A stretch of 64,000 nt of DNA from positions 1 to 64,000 of the forward strand of contig VXBM01001312.1 in NCBI GenBank assembly GCA_013400155.1. The letters are read 5' to 3'. The notes under the pieces are model-generated. The model saw only the letters and a list, made by a program, of their open reading frames with translations, was not told the origin of the DNA and made no database searches. The stretch comes from Helopsaltes ochotensis (taxonomy: Eukaryota > Chordata > Aves > Passeriformes > Locustellidae). Below are positions 21,701-36,700 of the stretch, piece by piece (the stretch's first letter is position 1; each line of letters begins with the position of its first letter). The translations under genes and the position numbers were made by a program.

Positions 21701-24700
21701 CCCTTCCTGTCAACTGGTGTGACCCCACTGACTGCAGTGGGGTTCTGGCAATTTCTTCCAGCTAGAAGTCAGGCTGTTAGGATGAAGGGCCCAGTCCTGC
21801 AGGGCTCATTCCCACTCTGCAAATACTTCATCTGCTATACTGACAACACCAAAAATGCCACAAACATGCCTTCATTATACCTAGGAATGAGCTCTAGGAC
21901 AACCTTTTTCATGGTTCTAGGCTGGTTTTGAGAGCACCCATAGCACTAGGGCTGCCTCAAGACAGGATGAAAAGATGCTACTGTAGCTTCCACATTCCCA
22001 CCTATTTTTTGCAGTGGTGCTGTCAGACCAAAAATGAGAACTCAAGAGTGCTTGTTTGCCCTGGAATGACTTCAGGAAAGGCTCTGAAATTGCCTAGTTA
22101 TGGGCAGGTGGCATTTTTATGCATGCGTGGGCTGCCTATATGGGACAGTAGATGAGACATTTATGGATGTGGGGATTTTACAGAGATCTTGGGAGTGGTT
22201 TAAAAAGAATGTGTGAATGTGGCATTTATTTACACTGTGCGAGTGAGGATTAGGAAACCAGCCTTCTAGCATGGGCTATTAAAAAAAAATAGCCCAGAGA
22301 GGCAGACTGATCACATACATTTCTGAAGCTGTTATTAACTGGGCCTGATCACAGTATATATTAAAAACCAAGGTTCTTGCTGGGAACCACAAGAAGTTTC
22401 CCTGCGGAAACCTTTCTGATTTCTTTGCTTGGGTGATTTCAATGTCGCATTTACAAACATATCCTCATTTACTACACAGAGAAATTCCACCACTCTGAGA
22501 TCCAACCCTGAGCCTGGGACTCACCAAGAGGGGTTTGGGCAGGTTGTCATCCTCACAGATGGTTGTTAGTAAGAGGCCAAAGAGCTTCCCAGGAGCAGCA
22601 GATGTTGAGGAGAGGGGTGCATTGTCCAAGTGAGTGCCTGGGCCACGCCAAAAAGCCCAATTTATGATAGATCTTTTCCTTTTAAATGACTTTTGGCTTA
22701 AGTCTGGGGAAAGAGAAAGGTGTTTATTATGAGAAATGCATTTCAATTCTAGTTCCAGTATTTGGGTTTTGGTGGTTGCTATGGTTTCAAAGGAAAAAAT
22801 GTCATGAACTCAACCAACTCCTTGCATCCAGCTAATCCTAATCCACCATGAACATACCTGTGTGTGAGTGTGTGTGCAGAATGTGTTGCATTACTCATGC
22901 CCTGAAGAGGATCACCAGGATCTGCCCTGCACTGCTGGAGCAGTGTCAGCACTCTCCACTAAGTGCAGGATGGCAAACCTCAGCCTGCTGACTTCACACA
23001 GAGCTGCATTCTGCTAAATAACTTTTCACCCACAGGTACAAATCCACTGCCCTCACCTCAGCATGCTGTCCAGGGCCATCCTAGCTCTCCTGACAATATG
23101 AGAGGCCCTCCCCACAAGAAACACCAGAGAATCAACTAATGGGGTGAGGCGTTTTCAGACAAGGAAAAGCCACTGCCTCTGCTCTCTTCTCTGCAACACA
23201 GGAGTATCATCAGTGTCCTCACTCCAAGCACTTGCCAACCATGGCCCAGGGACGGTGCCTGCCCTTTAATCAATGCCTTCCAGATGGCATTTCAGCATGC
23301 TGCCAGCACACTGATGGGCTCTGCTTGTCTGCATTGTAACATATTTCATGAGATATCGACAGAGGCATACTAACTGAAACTCTTGTTTGGAGTGTGGAGA
23401 GAAGAAAATACTGCTACTGGGACACAAAAAGGGTTTTTTCATATGACCTTTCTCAACATCAGCAGTGTGAAGTCTTCTTAACAGCATGGGTCACTGCTAA
23501 AGAGGAGTGAGGACTGTTTATGACAGAAGTGCTAACTGAGAAAAACTTATTCTGATACATTTTGCCTTTCTGAGGTGTTTTCAAGCCAATCAGCATTGAT
23601 TTAGTTGCTTGCCTACCCCATACACATTTTAATTAGCTGATTCTTTCAAATATTTTACTTTCTGCTGTTGTGGAGGCCAGAACCAAGGCTTGCAGAATTA
23701 AGGATTGTGGTCCAATACCAGATTTTTCTCTCCAATACTTTATTCTCTCCTATACTTTATTAGAATTGGGTTTTCACTCAAAGAGTGATTTTCATTATGC
23801 ATCATTCCATTCGAGATCATGCTCCCTTAGGGAATGGGTGGAAGTCTTTTCATTAGATGCTTACAGGATGAAAAGTTACAGTTTAAAATGTGAACATATG
23901 CATGTGAAAGCCCGAAGAAAAATGCTTTTCATGAAAAATAATGAGGATATACAGTTTAAGCAGTCCAAGGCTTCAAGAAATGTAAGTCTGGCAGTGTCTA
24001 AGGCTTTACTTGTCACATTTTGGGAGAACATAACTGACCTGTAACTTTCAAAATAACATTTTTTTTCCTTCAGATGAGCTGGATATTAGCACCTGAATAA
24101 GGTTTGCTTCACAAACTGAGGTTTGCCAGCGTTCTAGTGACACAACGGCAAATACATATCAGTTTTTTTCTGTAAACCCTGTAGATCTCAGCAAAATATT
24201 AAGATGCTATTTTGGAGAACAAGGAACAGCAGAAGTGAATTTTAAAAAGTCTTAAAATTAGGAACTATTCTCAGTCTCTTACTGATTGCTCCCCTCTTAA
24301 CAGCCATGTCTCAAACTGAAAATGTGAACAAGGGGTCATTGCAACTAACTGCAGCTCCCTCCTGGGACAGGAAGGAAATCTTAGCCGGTGTTCTTCAGCA
24401 TACCAGGGCAGAAACCAGCAACTGATGTGTGGCAATGAAATGCCCTGTCACTCAAAAACTAACATTCACTGAAAAACAGGAAAAGTAATCCTTTTCATAC
24501 CCCCTTTTTAAGGGTGCTGAGAAGTCTTAAGCTGAAGAGGAGATGAGAAGGTGTGGATGTACACTTTCTTTCCTTGAACCTGTGCAAAGTTACAATACTA
24601 GGAGAAGGCCAGACTCCTCTCAGCCAAGACAGATGCCAATTATTGCTCTGCAGAAGTACTTCCACACAAAAACCTTATGGCCTTGCTCTGGTGGATTATT

Positions 24701-27700
24701 CTAAGACAGAATCAGAAAAAACTAATACCAGTTTATTGGAAAATTTTGGTCAGAGCTCACAGGAGCCACCTCTTCTGCTCATATTTTACATGAAGAGCAT
24801 GTCTATTCATAGTTAGTGTCCTAGCCGTGGAAAGGGCATTTCCTCTCCTTGAAACTAATCAGAAACTTCTAAATAAATCTTCAACTCTATTTAACAACGT
24901 GCTCATGAGCATAATTTAATGGCTATGTTTAAGTGGTAGGTGACCATTCCTGTTACATGCTGAAAGGCTACAGCAGAGGCAATGGAAACACTCCATTTCT
25001 TCCACATAGAAAATACTCCTGTACTTTTTTAACCATCCTGCCAGGACAGTTGATGCAATCACAGCACCACATTTGGCATCCACAGAGCTACTTACTTGCC
25101 AGGAGGGCCAGCTGTCAGTCATGCCTGTCTGTCAGCACCTACACTGCTGTCTACCCGTGGTGCACACTGCTGGGGCTGGGCAGCTGCTCCTTGCTGCCTC
25201 CAGAAGGGACAGCAAGTCCAGCACAGTGGCATCCTGCTGCAGGGGAGTGATGGGAGGGAGGGCAGCACAGCATGTGGCAGTGAAGTGTGCGGCTACAGAT
25301 ACTGCTCTCTGTAAATTCACCCTGTATGTGGCAGTGTGCCCAGTGGGTACCCAACACAGATTCTGGCTTGCTGATTTGAAGATCAAAAGCCAGATCACAG
25401 CCTTGGCTGGCATGCAGGTAATTTTTGCCATTTTCCAAACCCAAAACAGTTAGGAAAAGCACAAGGAACAGCACTGTATGTGAGATAACCTGCTTTGCAA
25501 GCAGTTACACCTATACATCACTTTAACAGGTTTTGTCTGATGGAAGAGGGAAAGGTGAATGGACTAAAAGCTTTTTTGTCCCATTTAGCGCAGTCCCTGT
25601 GCATGACCTGCAGGCTGCCCCAGGCTTCTGCTGCCCCAAGCCAGGCTCACTCCACTCTACCAATGATAACACATCTGCATTAGAACTCTACAGGCTTGAT
25701 TTGCATTTCTATTTTCTTTTGCCAGTCAACATCAGCTGCCAAAGCAGGGCCTGTAAACCTAATTACACCCCTTTGCTAGATTGCCTCATTCTTAAAACAT
25801 GCCATGAGGTAATACATGATACAAATTACTGCAAAGGGGGTGGATGAATGCATGTGGAAAGGAAATTAATTTATATAAAATGTAATCAATTTCCAGAATA
25901 TTTTGCAATGGACTCTGGTATAGCTTCACTGTATTTAATTTCTAAAAACATTACAAATTGATTCTATTCATATTCATATATTGTGGGAGATCTTAGGTAT
26001 TGAGGAGTGCCCAAGATAACAGCGTGGATGTTATTTTTTCTATGATGCAATTATTAATGGTAAAGTAGGGCAGAGTTCCTAATTGAGCTGAGTATGCTAG
26101 TGTGTTAAGAACAACAAAAACACACCATGGGATGTATCCTTGCCCTAAGCCTAGTTCCCCAATCCTGCCACGATCTCCTTATTTGTTTTCTCATGAGCAG
26201 AGCACAGCCATTGTGTCGTTGACAACAGAGTGCAAAACAGAGAGCAGGCGCTCGTAGCTTTGCAGCATCAAGGCCAAAGGCAGAAGAAAATATTACTTTC
26301 TTTATTTTACTCAAAGAGCACTGAAATAAAGTTCTATTTTCTCACCTCATCTAGGTACCCAAGTGCCTGCCTAGACTTTGCCACTTGAGGGTCCCAGTGA
26401 GGTAGGTGTGTGGTCCTAAGTACCTTCTTGAGATGAAGGATGCTGCCAAACGTTGCATGGGAATTCTGTGCCAAAGTCAAGCCTTGACTCTTGAACCGTG
26501 AAACCACCCTGCCTTGTTACAGAGCACAGCAAGGGCTGCAGAGAGAAGCTCAGCTAATAGACTCACAAAAATTGCAGGGGAGAGATCCTGTCTTTCTTTT
26601 GCTGATTTTAGAACAATCACTTGACAGGCAGCTTGTCAAAATGTAACTTACAAAGATGACACATATACAACAGCACACTCAAATCAGCAAGAGCTACACT
26701 GCAAAATCCCCCGAGCAGCTGGAAGATACACCTGCACGCTCCTCTGCGCTTCCCACTGCGCCCCCAGCCCGGCACATTTGCCTTCTGTAGCAGAGCCAGG
26801 TGGCCAGGCTGTGGGGAGAGATGCCAGGGTGAGAGGACAACGTACCGTTCAGCTGCTGGCACACGGCCACCTGGCTGGGCTTCAGCACAAACTGGCACTG
26901 CAGCTCCTGGGGCAGCTGCTCCGTCAAGAAAGGGCCCTGAAGCTGCCTGGGGCAGGCACAGTGCTTTGATCCGTGGGGCATAGCGTCACGAATGTGGCTC
27001 ATTTTAATTCCAAAGGGATATTCATGTCCTGTTCAAAGAGAAATCGTAATAATCTCTGTTGGATTGACTGGAGACTTGCAAAACTCCATCTGCCCTGGAG
27101 GAAAAGCAGATTTTGCTTGCTGGCCTGCAGCACTTTCTCAGTAATCTAGGAATTGTTGCTTTTTTTCCATATTTGCACGGGCATAAATCATACGCTGGCA
27201 GATAGGGAGTTACTGTGTTTGGTGTAGTTAAACAGATGTAAAAGTAAAATCAGATCTATTACAGCTGTATCACATAAAAGCCAGTCAGAAAAAAATAAAA
27301 GTGACTATTTCTGAATTCAGTGTTTATTCTTTCTACTGCTTTTTTTGTGGCACTGGAAGTCTAGGTACTGCTTGCTCATATCATTCTGGAGAGAAATGAG
27401 CTTTTCGGATCAGTCACATCAAATTTTTGCTGAGCATGCAAAACCAAAAAATTCCAGTGTGGAAGTGATCTTCCCTCCCTTATCATGTTAAGGCCAACAG
27501 CCATCAACTCAGTCAAATGAGACACAATTATGGTTCCTGTCTGAGAATGAAACAGGAAGGAAATGTTAATCAAGAGCTGATGCAAATGAGCTATGCTTGG
27601 CTTTAGCCAGCATCTTTGGGGACTACACAGAGGTAATTCATTTCTGGAGGAGCTTTTACAAATGCCACCGGAAAGATGCTTTTCAGACTTGTCTAAATAC

Positions 27701-30700
27701 CTGGTAGATTAAATATATTAAATGTGGATGCAATGCTAAGATATTTCAGTTAGCTTGCAGTTAGACTTGAACACTGAGAGAGTGGAAGAGACGTTAATTG
27801 AGATTATAGGTAGTATGAAGCTATGGCACAGTCAAACTCTGCTTCTGATGTGCACCTAAGATAAAAGTTGGGCTTATCTACAAAACCTTTGCATAAGTAT
27901 GAAGAGCAGCATCACTGTCATATCAGATTCTTCTTTTCCAAGGATTGCCACTTGAATTTGCTGTGAGTCAATCAATTAGAAAGGTCTTTCCCATTTCTGA
28001 ATTCTCTATTTCTATGTTTAAAGCCATGGACGTGATTTGATCTGAAGAAGATATACAATAACGGTCAGAAACTCAAAGTCTGGTATGTTTCAAGGGCAAA
28101 ACAGTTTGCACTTTCTATAAGGTGCACAAGTTAGACATTTTATAAATATTAATGCTGTCTGACTCCAGTGAAGCATTTGTAGCTAAGGCTGCTTTGAGAA
28201 GAAATGCTAAGATTTATTTGGATTAGATTTGCAGGAGAAAAAAAATCAGAAAATCCACAAGTTTTTCTTGTTCTAATCATCTTCAAACTCATACAGCACA
28301 AGTAATACTGGGCTTCTACAGGGAAATGCTGTTACTAATGGAAAGGGATTTGTTCTTAGTGAATCATGGGCCAAAATCAAATCACTCCATCCAATCACTT
28401 CTGAGATTTGTGTTGATTCCTGGTCCTGAAATGTTTTGAAAAGCATTTCAGAAAGTTAATAAGTGCTAATTTGCTCCTAATAAGAAGGGAGCTGTCAACC
28501 TGAATGAGAAATACAGGATTCGAAAGGACCCCTTTAATCAGTTGAGTTGTGGAGGGAAAGATAATTTCTCAAAACTCTGCTGAGTTTTGCTGAAGAGGGG
28601 AGTAAACAATGCTATGGAGGTGCAGGAAGAAATATGGGAAAGCTGGACAACCTCCAGAAGAGGAGGTGACTGGAGAGGCCAACTCTGCAGAAACACTGGA
28701 GCTCATGCAGCAAAACTGGGGCAGAAATAAATGAACTTGTTCAACCTCTTAGTGACACAAGCAGACAATTGCTCTTCAAAATGAAGGATCAGCATTTCAC
28801 TAACTCCCCAGATAGGCAAACTTGCGTGACAGGGAAGTAAGAGACAAAACAGGAAAAACAAAACAAAAGAGGAAACTGCATTTCAGTCTATTTCTTGCTC
28901 CCTACAGCAGTAGTAACTGAGTGAATATTGAAAAACAAAACAATGTCAACAACTTACCAATAAGAGGGTAAGGAGCATGTTCTCTTCCTGAAATCACCCA
29001 TAGCTTGTAGTCTTTTTCAGAGCCCTTTAAAACCAAAATTAAGAATCATTTTATCAGCCATTAAGGACAGGTGCTCACATAAAGTTTCCCACAATATAAG
29101 GATAATCTGCACCTTGCCAGCAGGGTCAACGGAATCCCCTTTGTTTTTGCAGTGCCCAAGTCTGCCACCAGCAAAATTCCTGCAGTGTGTCTGTGGTGCA
29201 ATGTGGTTTATGTGACCTGGGTTCAGCTCTGAGCAGTGAGAGGTGCTGGAGCCCATCATTTCTGAAGAAAAAGGGGGAGATTTGCCCCCAGTTCTTTCCC
29301 TCACACTGGAGTGCCTCCCGGCAGCAGAAGGATGGATGTCAGAGCCCCTTCACTACTCTGCTCCACCCTCTCCCCAGCTTTTCTACATCTCTAAGCAGGG
29401 GGAGCTCAGGCTGGTGAGCCAGCAGCATCCTGTGACTGACACTGGAGTGCAGGGCAGGAGCACCCTCACCTGAGACCTGAGCCCACCCTAAGGCTGCCAA
29501 GGCAAGGACGGCAACCCCAGGCTCCTGGCACTCAGTGATACCCTAAAATCTCATTGTAGGGCTGCTGTCAGCCTTTTTATGCAGCTCTTATGCATGAAAG
29601 GGCTTGGGACTGCTGGGTGGTGTTTTAAGACTACTGAGCCCTCTTTAAAGTGTACAGCAGAGAGGATAAATTTACATTAAAAGAGACAATTTTCAAAAAA
29701 CTGGGGAATGTGATCGTTTTTGGGAAAAGTTGTGAAAACCTGATTTAAATCAAATCAAATGAAAGCAAACTCTAAATATTGCCTTTAGCATACATGTACA
29801 AAAGAAAATAGAAAGTGGATAAATACACTGCATTAAAAGTGATCTATTTTACCTTAAACCCTTTTTCGGTGACACTACTAAATCAGGATAGTTAAAATCT
29901 AAAAGTTTTCTGGCTATAAAAAGTGACAAATACCTCATGACAGCCTTTATTTAGAGCCAAAGTTAATTCCTACCTCCTTTTAAACAGACTTTCCTACTAT
30001 CCTGCCTTTTCTGGACCTTCACTCAGTGCTCCTAAGGCTTTTGAGACTCTTCCTACATGCTGTACGCACCTGATGTAATGCTGATACACCCAGTGAAGCC
30101 TTTGCAGTTTGCTCTCTGACTGCCAGAGCTTTCTGGCCCATATTAGCACTGCTGTTAAATCAGCTAGCAGGGGGCAGAAGGAAAATAAATAGGCTTTGGA
30201 GACATCTCTGATGCCTCGGGGCAAGCAGCCAGGAGCAAATAAATACAGCTGAAGAGCACAAGAAAGGGTATTTGCTTTTCCTTTCACATACATATATGAA
30301 AGGGTTCGTTGCTGTGAAGGGGAAGCAGTGGAAGGGAAGAGCCAGTAAGCGTGGTTCCAGGAGGCAGGCTGTTCATCTCCGACTGCAAGTGCTGTCTTTT
30401 ATGGCTTTATGAGGCCATTTGTCAGGATAAATGTGACTGTCCCAGAAAAGTCAGCAAGTGTACTTACAAAGCTGGGAAACCCAAGGCCCTTCCTTCTGCC
30501 CCACTTGATAATTTGGAACAGATGATCAATGCCATTTTGCACGAGCTAGCTGTCATTTTATCAGAGAAACCACAGAGGAAAAAACCCTGATGTGTTAAAC
30601 CAGAGTGAACTCAGCCAAAGTAATAGCCCCATTAATCACACAATATGTGAAATGTAGTTTTTGTAATTGCCATTGAAAAGTCATGGAGCTCCTTTCAAGT

Positions 30701-33700
30701 GGTTCTCTGTGGAGAGAAATAAAAAACCTTGATAGAGCGCATAAGGCAGAGCTTCCTTACAGCCAGAACAATCCTACCAGGGGGCTGGGTGTCTGATTGA
30801 TATGCAGGCTACAGCTTAATTTATTTAGCTTGTTTGATTTTATTGCTAATCTTATGATATGCCTCTAATGAAAAAAAGGCTTTCTGCTATTAAGAAGCAG
30901 TGAAAAAATGTAGTATATTACTTGGGCAAATAATTCTGCAGGCAAGATTTTACATCTTTCAGATGGCTTTCATTCTTTTTCCACTTGAAAAAAAAATGTA
31001 AAGAAGAGGAAAAGGTTGATTGTGATACATACAAAAGAACACAATGTTGCAACCCAACCAGCTCCTCCTCCTGCTAATCTCAAACAAAGTATTCTCATTA
31101 AATACTATCATTTTCTTGGGTTTTTTCTGTACACAAAGTGAGGAAGCGCAAATGACACCCATAAAATGGGTAAAAATGAAGCACATCACAACAAAGACTT
31201 GCAGTTGTAATAGCATTTAGTCTCCTGATTTTTGGTGCAGAGCAGGGGAGACAATCTGCAATTAAAATTCTAACTTTAATTCACCTTTTATCCTTTTCAC
31301 CTTGCAATCTCTCTGTCGACTCCAGAGATTCCTTAATTAAATGGACTACTGGATTCTGAGCCAGGGCCCCAGCCCTGGTGTAAATGAGATGTTGGAGCCA
31401 TAACAAGACGGGTAGACAGAAACTGCTGTGCCTGGGAAATGCCAAGCTAGCAGAACAGACTGCTGCATTAAAAGCATGTATAAATTAGGGATAATGGATG
31501 CTGGGGAAGGCAAACTCTGAGGTTACTCCAACTTTTCCTGTGAGTCTCCAGAAGCCCCAGGGAAGCATAACAGTGGCATTTTGCTCATCATATTTGACTC
31601 TTAACACTCAGGGCTGTGGTAAGGAAACACTTGTCAGATTCCATGCAATGAGATCAACATCCGCATCACGAGTAAAACATTTTAAAAAATCCTGTTACCC
31701 AAACAGCATACTGTTAGACCAGTTCAAAAGCTGTCACCCAGGAGCTTCTATATGATCACTGGTATTGGTTGGAGCCACGCTGTGAAACATAGTGAGAGAG
31801 CCAGAATTCTTGTCCCTGGCACAGATCCTCTACTACCTAGTCTGCTTTAGGGCAAAGGAAGCCAGTTGAGGCAGTACTTGAACTAGCAGGGATCACTGCA
31901 TCTATCTGGTACACTACCCTGCATCATAAGTTCTGTAAAAGCCTTTTTCCAAAACAGTTTCAGGACACTGTTTAAATTGGGTGCATTCAGATTTCATGCA
32001 ATTACTAAGTTACATTCATATCTCATGTAACTCCAGAGGTCCATGGACATTGAGAGTGACTGGCACACTTGACAGCAATGCAAGCTGGGGACACAGCTGA
32101 TCATGCATGCTTGCACACTTTGAAACCAATCAACAGGCAGGCCAGCAGGCTTCTTGTTCACATTGAAGCATGCAAAAGGAGCTCCATCAAACTCTCACTT
32201 CTTGTGTCAAGATATCTCCTCTTAGGCATCAGCAAAAGAGATTTAAAATCCACTTGAAACATGACTGATCCCTAACAAGGATGAGAGGCTTGCTCAAAAC
32301 TTTTAAGGCACTTGATAATCTCTGGAGGTCTATATGTTAACAAGGCACATCTGCTGCATTTCAACAACTCTGAACTACTATGTTAAAGGATTTAATTAAT
32401 GTTCATATCCTAAAACTTGGAAAAAGTGCATGGGAAGATCTGATTGTTAAAAGTAACTACAAAGAAAGACTCATTAAAACTGGTGCAAGGACTTACATTA
32501 ATTCCCAGCTGCTGCAGGGCCATCAGAATTACATCATTTGCTGTATCAACATTGGTTACACTTAGGGTTTTTGACTGTGAACAGAAAAAAGGAGAAGGGG
32601 AAAGTCGTATTAAAAGTTTGGATTTGCAAAGAGTATCTGAAGTGCAGTAGCTCTGCATAATTCATCGTTAGAAAAAAAATAGAATATCCTGTTAAAATTT
32701 TACTTGATTAATAAATTATACTACATAGACAAAGGTCCAGCTGTCTGAGACAAAGGTTTGATTCCTCTGCTTTGTCACATACTTTCTGTATTTGCTTCCT
32801 GCTTCCCCAACCCCTCCATCAGAAGAGACAGTATTACAATTACTGGGGACATGACTTCCACTTTAAAATATGCAAGAAGTCAGAACCACTAACTGCACTT
32901 TTTGACTCCGCATAAGGGAAACATAATGGTTTGATTAATTTAAAAGCATGGAAGTTTCCTTTGAAAAATGAAACATTTCAGGGAGTTTTTTTTAAGTGAA
33001 ATATCAATTGTTAATTTCTGTCCTTTTCAACTGAAGATCTCCATGGTAAGAAAGTCCTGTACACAGGCTGTTCATCCCCATAACCTTTCCCACATTCTAC
33101 ATAGATTTCTCAAAGCCAAATTTGGCTTAGTACCAGAAGCACTTCCTCTTGGTAATGTTCCATCCATTTAAAACACAACCTTTCCAGCATCCTCCAGAAT
33201 CTGCTGATAGGCAGTTTGGAAAAGCATGGAGCAGCAGAGACCCCACTTTCTACCCAGCTACAGCAAGCAGCACAAAGTGGTCAGCCGAAGTGCCACTTTC
33301 CACAGGCAGTCTTCCCACAGTGATATTTCAGCACCTGCTGCCTGGCACCAGTGCTGCTCCTGTACTGCTGGGCAGTGCTCTGTAGCTCAGCTCCATGGGT
33401 TGCTCCAATGCTTGCAGCTCCAGAGCCTCGCTTCCCAGCCAACTCCCACACGCCAAGCACAGGTCACTGAGCCCCTGTGAGAGGCTGGCTTGTCTCTGCC
33501 ACCAGGACTACACAGCTTGTGGATTGCAGCTGGTTCACAGCCAGACTAAAGCCTTGGCAGAACAAAGGCAAGCCCACTGCAACAAACCACCCAGGCCCAC
33601 CTGATGGCCCAAAGAAGGGACGGTAGCAGAGCTGGGATGTAGATGTTTACTGCCAGTCTCAAGACAGTTTGCAATACCCTGACACCTTGTGTAGCACGTC

Positions 33701-36700
33701 AGTTTTATGACGGCCATAAGATGTTCAGGTGAAACAAACTCCTGACATTTTGCATTTAAAAAAGATCTGAGCTGTACCTTTGTGTAAGACCCTGGCAGTA
33801 ACAAGCTGCCACGGCAATGAAAGGAAAGTTGTGAGAATACTGTGTATCCTGCTTCAGGACAGATCTGAATGCTCATACCATAAAAAATTTAACATTTGCC
33901 TGAAGCAATGACATCTGGCTCTCAGGAGTAGGTCAGCACATTTGCATAAGTTTTGCTCTTGGCTAGAATATAGTTTATGCCTTGTGTTCAGCCTTCCCTA
34001 CTGTCCAAAAATGAAATAATTCTTAGGCATCTCCAGCTGCTGTAGCACAGGAACCACAGCACCATAAGAACTATGTGCATCACAAAATTTCCATCTGTTC
34101 CTCCTCTGTTTTATTACTGATAATATCTAGACTACAATGTGTCATTCCTAGGACTGTCATTATCAAGAGGCACAAGAGCTAATTATAGCTAAGGAGAAAA
34201 GACACTGTGGAAAGCCCCAACAACCCCTGGTACAAGACTGCAACACCTGAGTGCATGTATGATTTACAGACTTTTACACCTGAGCAGACCTTCATCTGCA
34301 GTCCTGCATTTGAACTGTCACAATTATTAGTATTGTTTATTATCTTTTGTCTTAGCAACCTGGCAATTCTATCATCGTTTACCTTAATAATGATTTTTTT
34401 AGGAAAAAAAAAGAAAGAAAAAGGCAGACTCCTTCATGCTTACATTTATGTAAATACAGAATTCTAAATGGAGTCATTGTTGGGCAAAGACTTACAGTGA
34501 AATCTAACTTCTGTGAAAATTTTTTATGCCCTTGCCCATGCTCCTTAGGATTCTGAACTTGAAATACAGATGTCACAAGCGCAGTTAGAAAGAAAAGACA
34601 AAAAGCAGAGGAAGAACGGATTGATTATCACTGAATGTTAGGGTATCTCTATGGAACTGGCCACATATAAGAATTTAGCTTATATTGGTTAAAAATGATA
34701 TAGTAAAAAAGGTAAAAATCACACTATGGATGACCTTCCCTTACCATCTACTCTTTGCCTATAAATTCACCAACATCAATTATCTGATGATTAACATGCT
34801 TAAGGCAATTTCATGGTGTTCTTATACACTGCTTTACTGACTTAAGATCATTATAAACAATAAAACAACTGCAACTTTGCAGAATTTAATGAAGGCAGCT
34901 GTGGGGTTAGATAAGTTTTACAAGCAAAAAAAAAAAAGGGAACATTATACTGACATTTCTGGAGATGCTTATGCATAAATTCTGCTAGAGGTGTTTCTTG
35001 GGACTTCACACTGTACAGTCTTTAGCTCATGTGCCAGAACCAGTATTTCTTACCAAGCACCCTGCCTTTAAAATGGAAATAATGTATTAAGGACAGAGAA
35101 CAAACATTTCAGGGCTGTCTACGCCAAGCCTTTTCAAGGGGCTGAATCCTTAAAGGAGATTGCAAACCAAAGGAAACCTCTCAATATCCAAAGGATGTGC
35201 AGGTGAATAGCACTCATAGGTGATGTGGATTTAGACCCCTGTTTAGCTCAAGAACACTTACGTATGCACAAGTTCCCACGTCCTTTGCAATTATCGTCAG
35301 AGGAATGCTTTTAGGATTGTCTTTTTCCTTCTCTTCTCTTATTCGACTGAGAAAGCAAGTACAAAACAAGTAAATTTTTAATATTGCACACATAAATAGC
35401 AAGGCATAGATTTATACAGCAATCAAGCAGTAACTTGGTAAGAAGGAGATTGTTTGCAGATGTACTGCAATGGGAAGATCTCTGAGGACAAGAAAGCATC
35501 CAGCAGTATTAGGAAGGCATGCTGACGGTGGCCCCCAGGAATACCCTCTTGTACTAAAGTTCATTGCAGAAATCAGAGTAAACATCAGAGAAAGAGAATA
35601 GAAAAAAAAAATCAAGCTAAAACTACCCATCATTGTGATGCCTCAGTCTGCACTACAGACTCCTACTGGAATCAGTTACAACAGTACAGACTAGCTCAAA
35701 GGACTGAACAAGAGAACAGTGAACCGGAAATCATCCCAGCAAGGATGATTTTAACAGCCCAAGTACTCTGAAGAATCAGGTAAAGACACAAGCCTCAACC
35801 AGAAGAACTGGCGACCATAAAACAGAACCATCACTGGCAGTTTTCTGTCCAAACACTGAATGAAATAAGAGAGCTCTATTTAGGCAAATCCTCCCACCTT
35901 ACCCTCCAGCTTTGGGCATGTTTTTTCAGAACAAAATACAGCCAGCCTTGAGCAGCAGACAGGTTAGAGCAGAGGTTTCTGAGCTGGGCTTGCTTGAACG
36001 TCACCACCATGGAAAGAGCTCCAGGCTCAACTTGAGCCATGGTGGCAGAGGCTCCTGCTGCTGTATTGAGAAAGAACAGTGTCTGATAGGAATTGCTCCA
36101 GTTTTCTGCTGAGCACAGAGAAGCACTTCCCTCCTTGCACAGGGATTATTGCATGAAAGCACACAACATCTTCTGAGGGAGAAGATGGGAGATTTTTTTT
36201 TCTTAATATCACTTTGATAGAGCTTATATATCATGATGGCATAGGCACTGCAGCTTGGGAATCACTTGTCTAGACCTGGACTCTTTCCAGTGTCTTTAAA
36301 GACCATATAATAAAGTACCTTTGCAAAAAAGACAGCCATGTTTCCTTTTGTTCTGCAGACCTGAAAGAATGAAAACAGGACAAATCAGCCATCATTCTGA
36401 TACCAAAAGAGTCCATCTACAACCACAGTGGAGTGGACTGTTTCCTAGTTGTAATTTCATAAATACCTAAAAAACCTAAAAGATCTATCCAGATCTGAAT
36501 GAAAAGTCTGTTTCCCTGCAAAGTCAACTGAAAAGCCTGCCAGGGAGATCAAAAGCCCCCAGTTACCAGTTTTTGCCACAGAAAGTAAAGCTTCAGGAGT
36601 GAATTCCATAGGAAATGTGTTGAGTTCTTAAAGTCATGTCCAAGTAGAAGAGGAAGGCACTTTAAAAAAAAAGAGCTTAATTCAAAAGTTTAAAGGTATT

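Noticed and set aside
25073..25453. 126-codon plus-strand frame in intron H-I, with minus-strand frames over the same bases
   Set aside because: Mutual shadows without protein-like features or splice logic.
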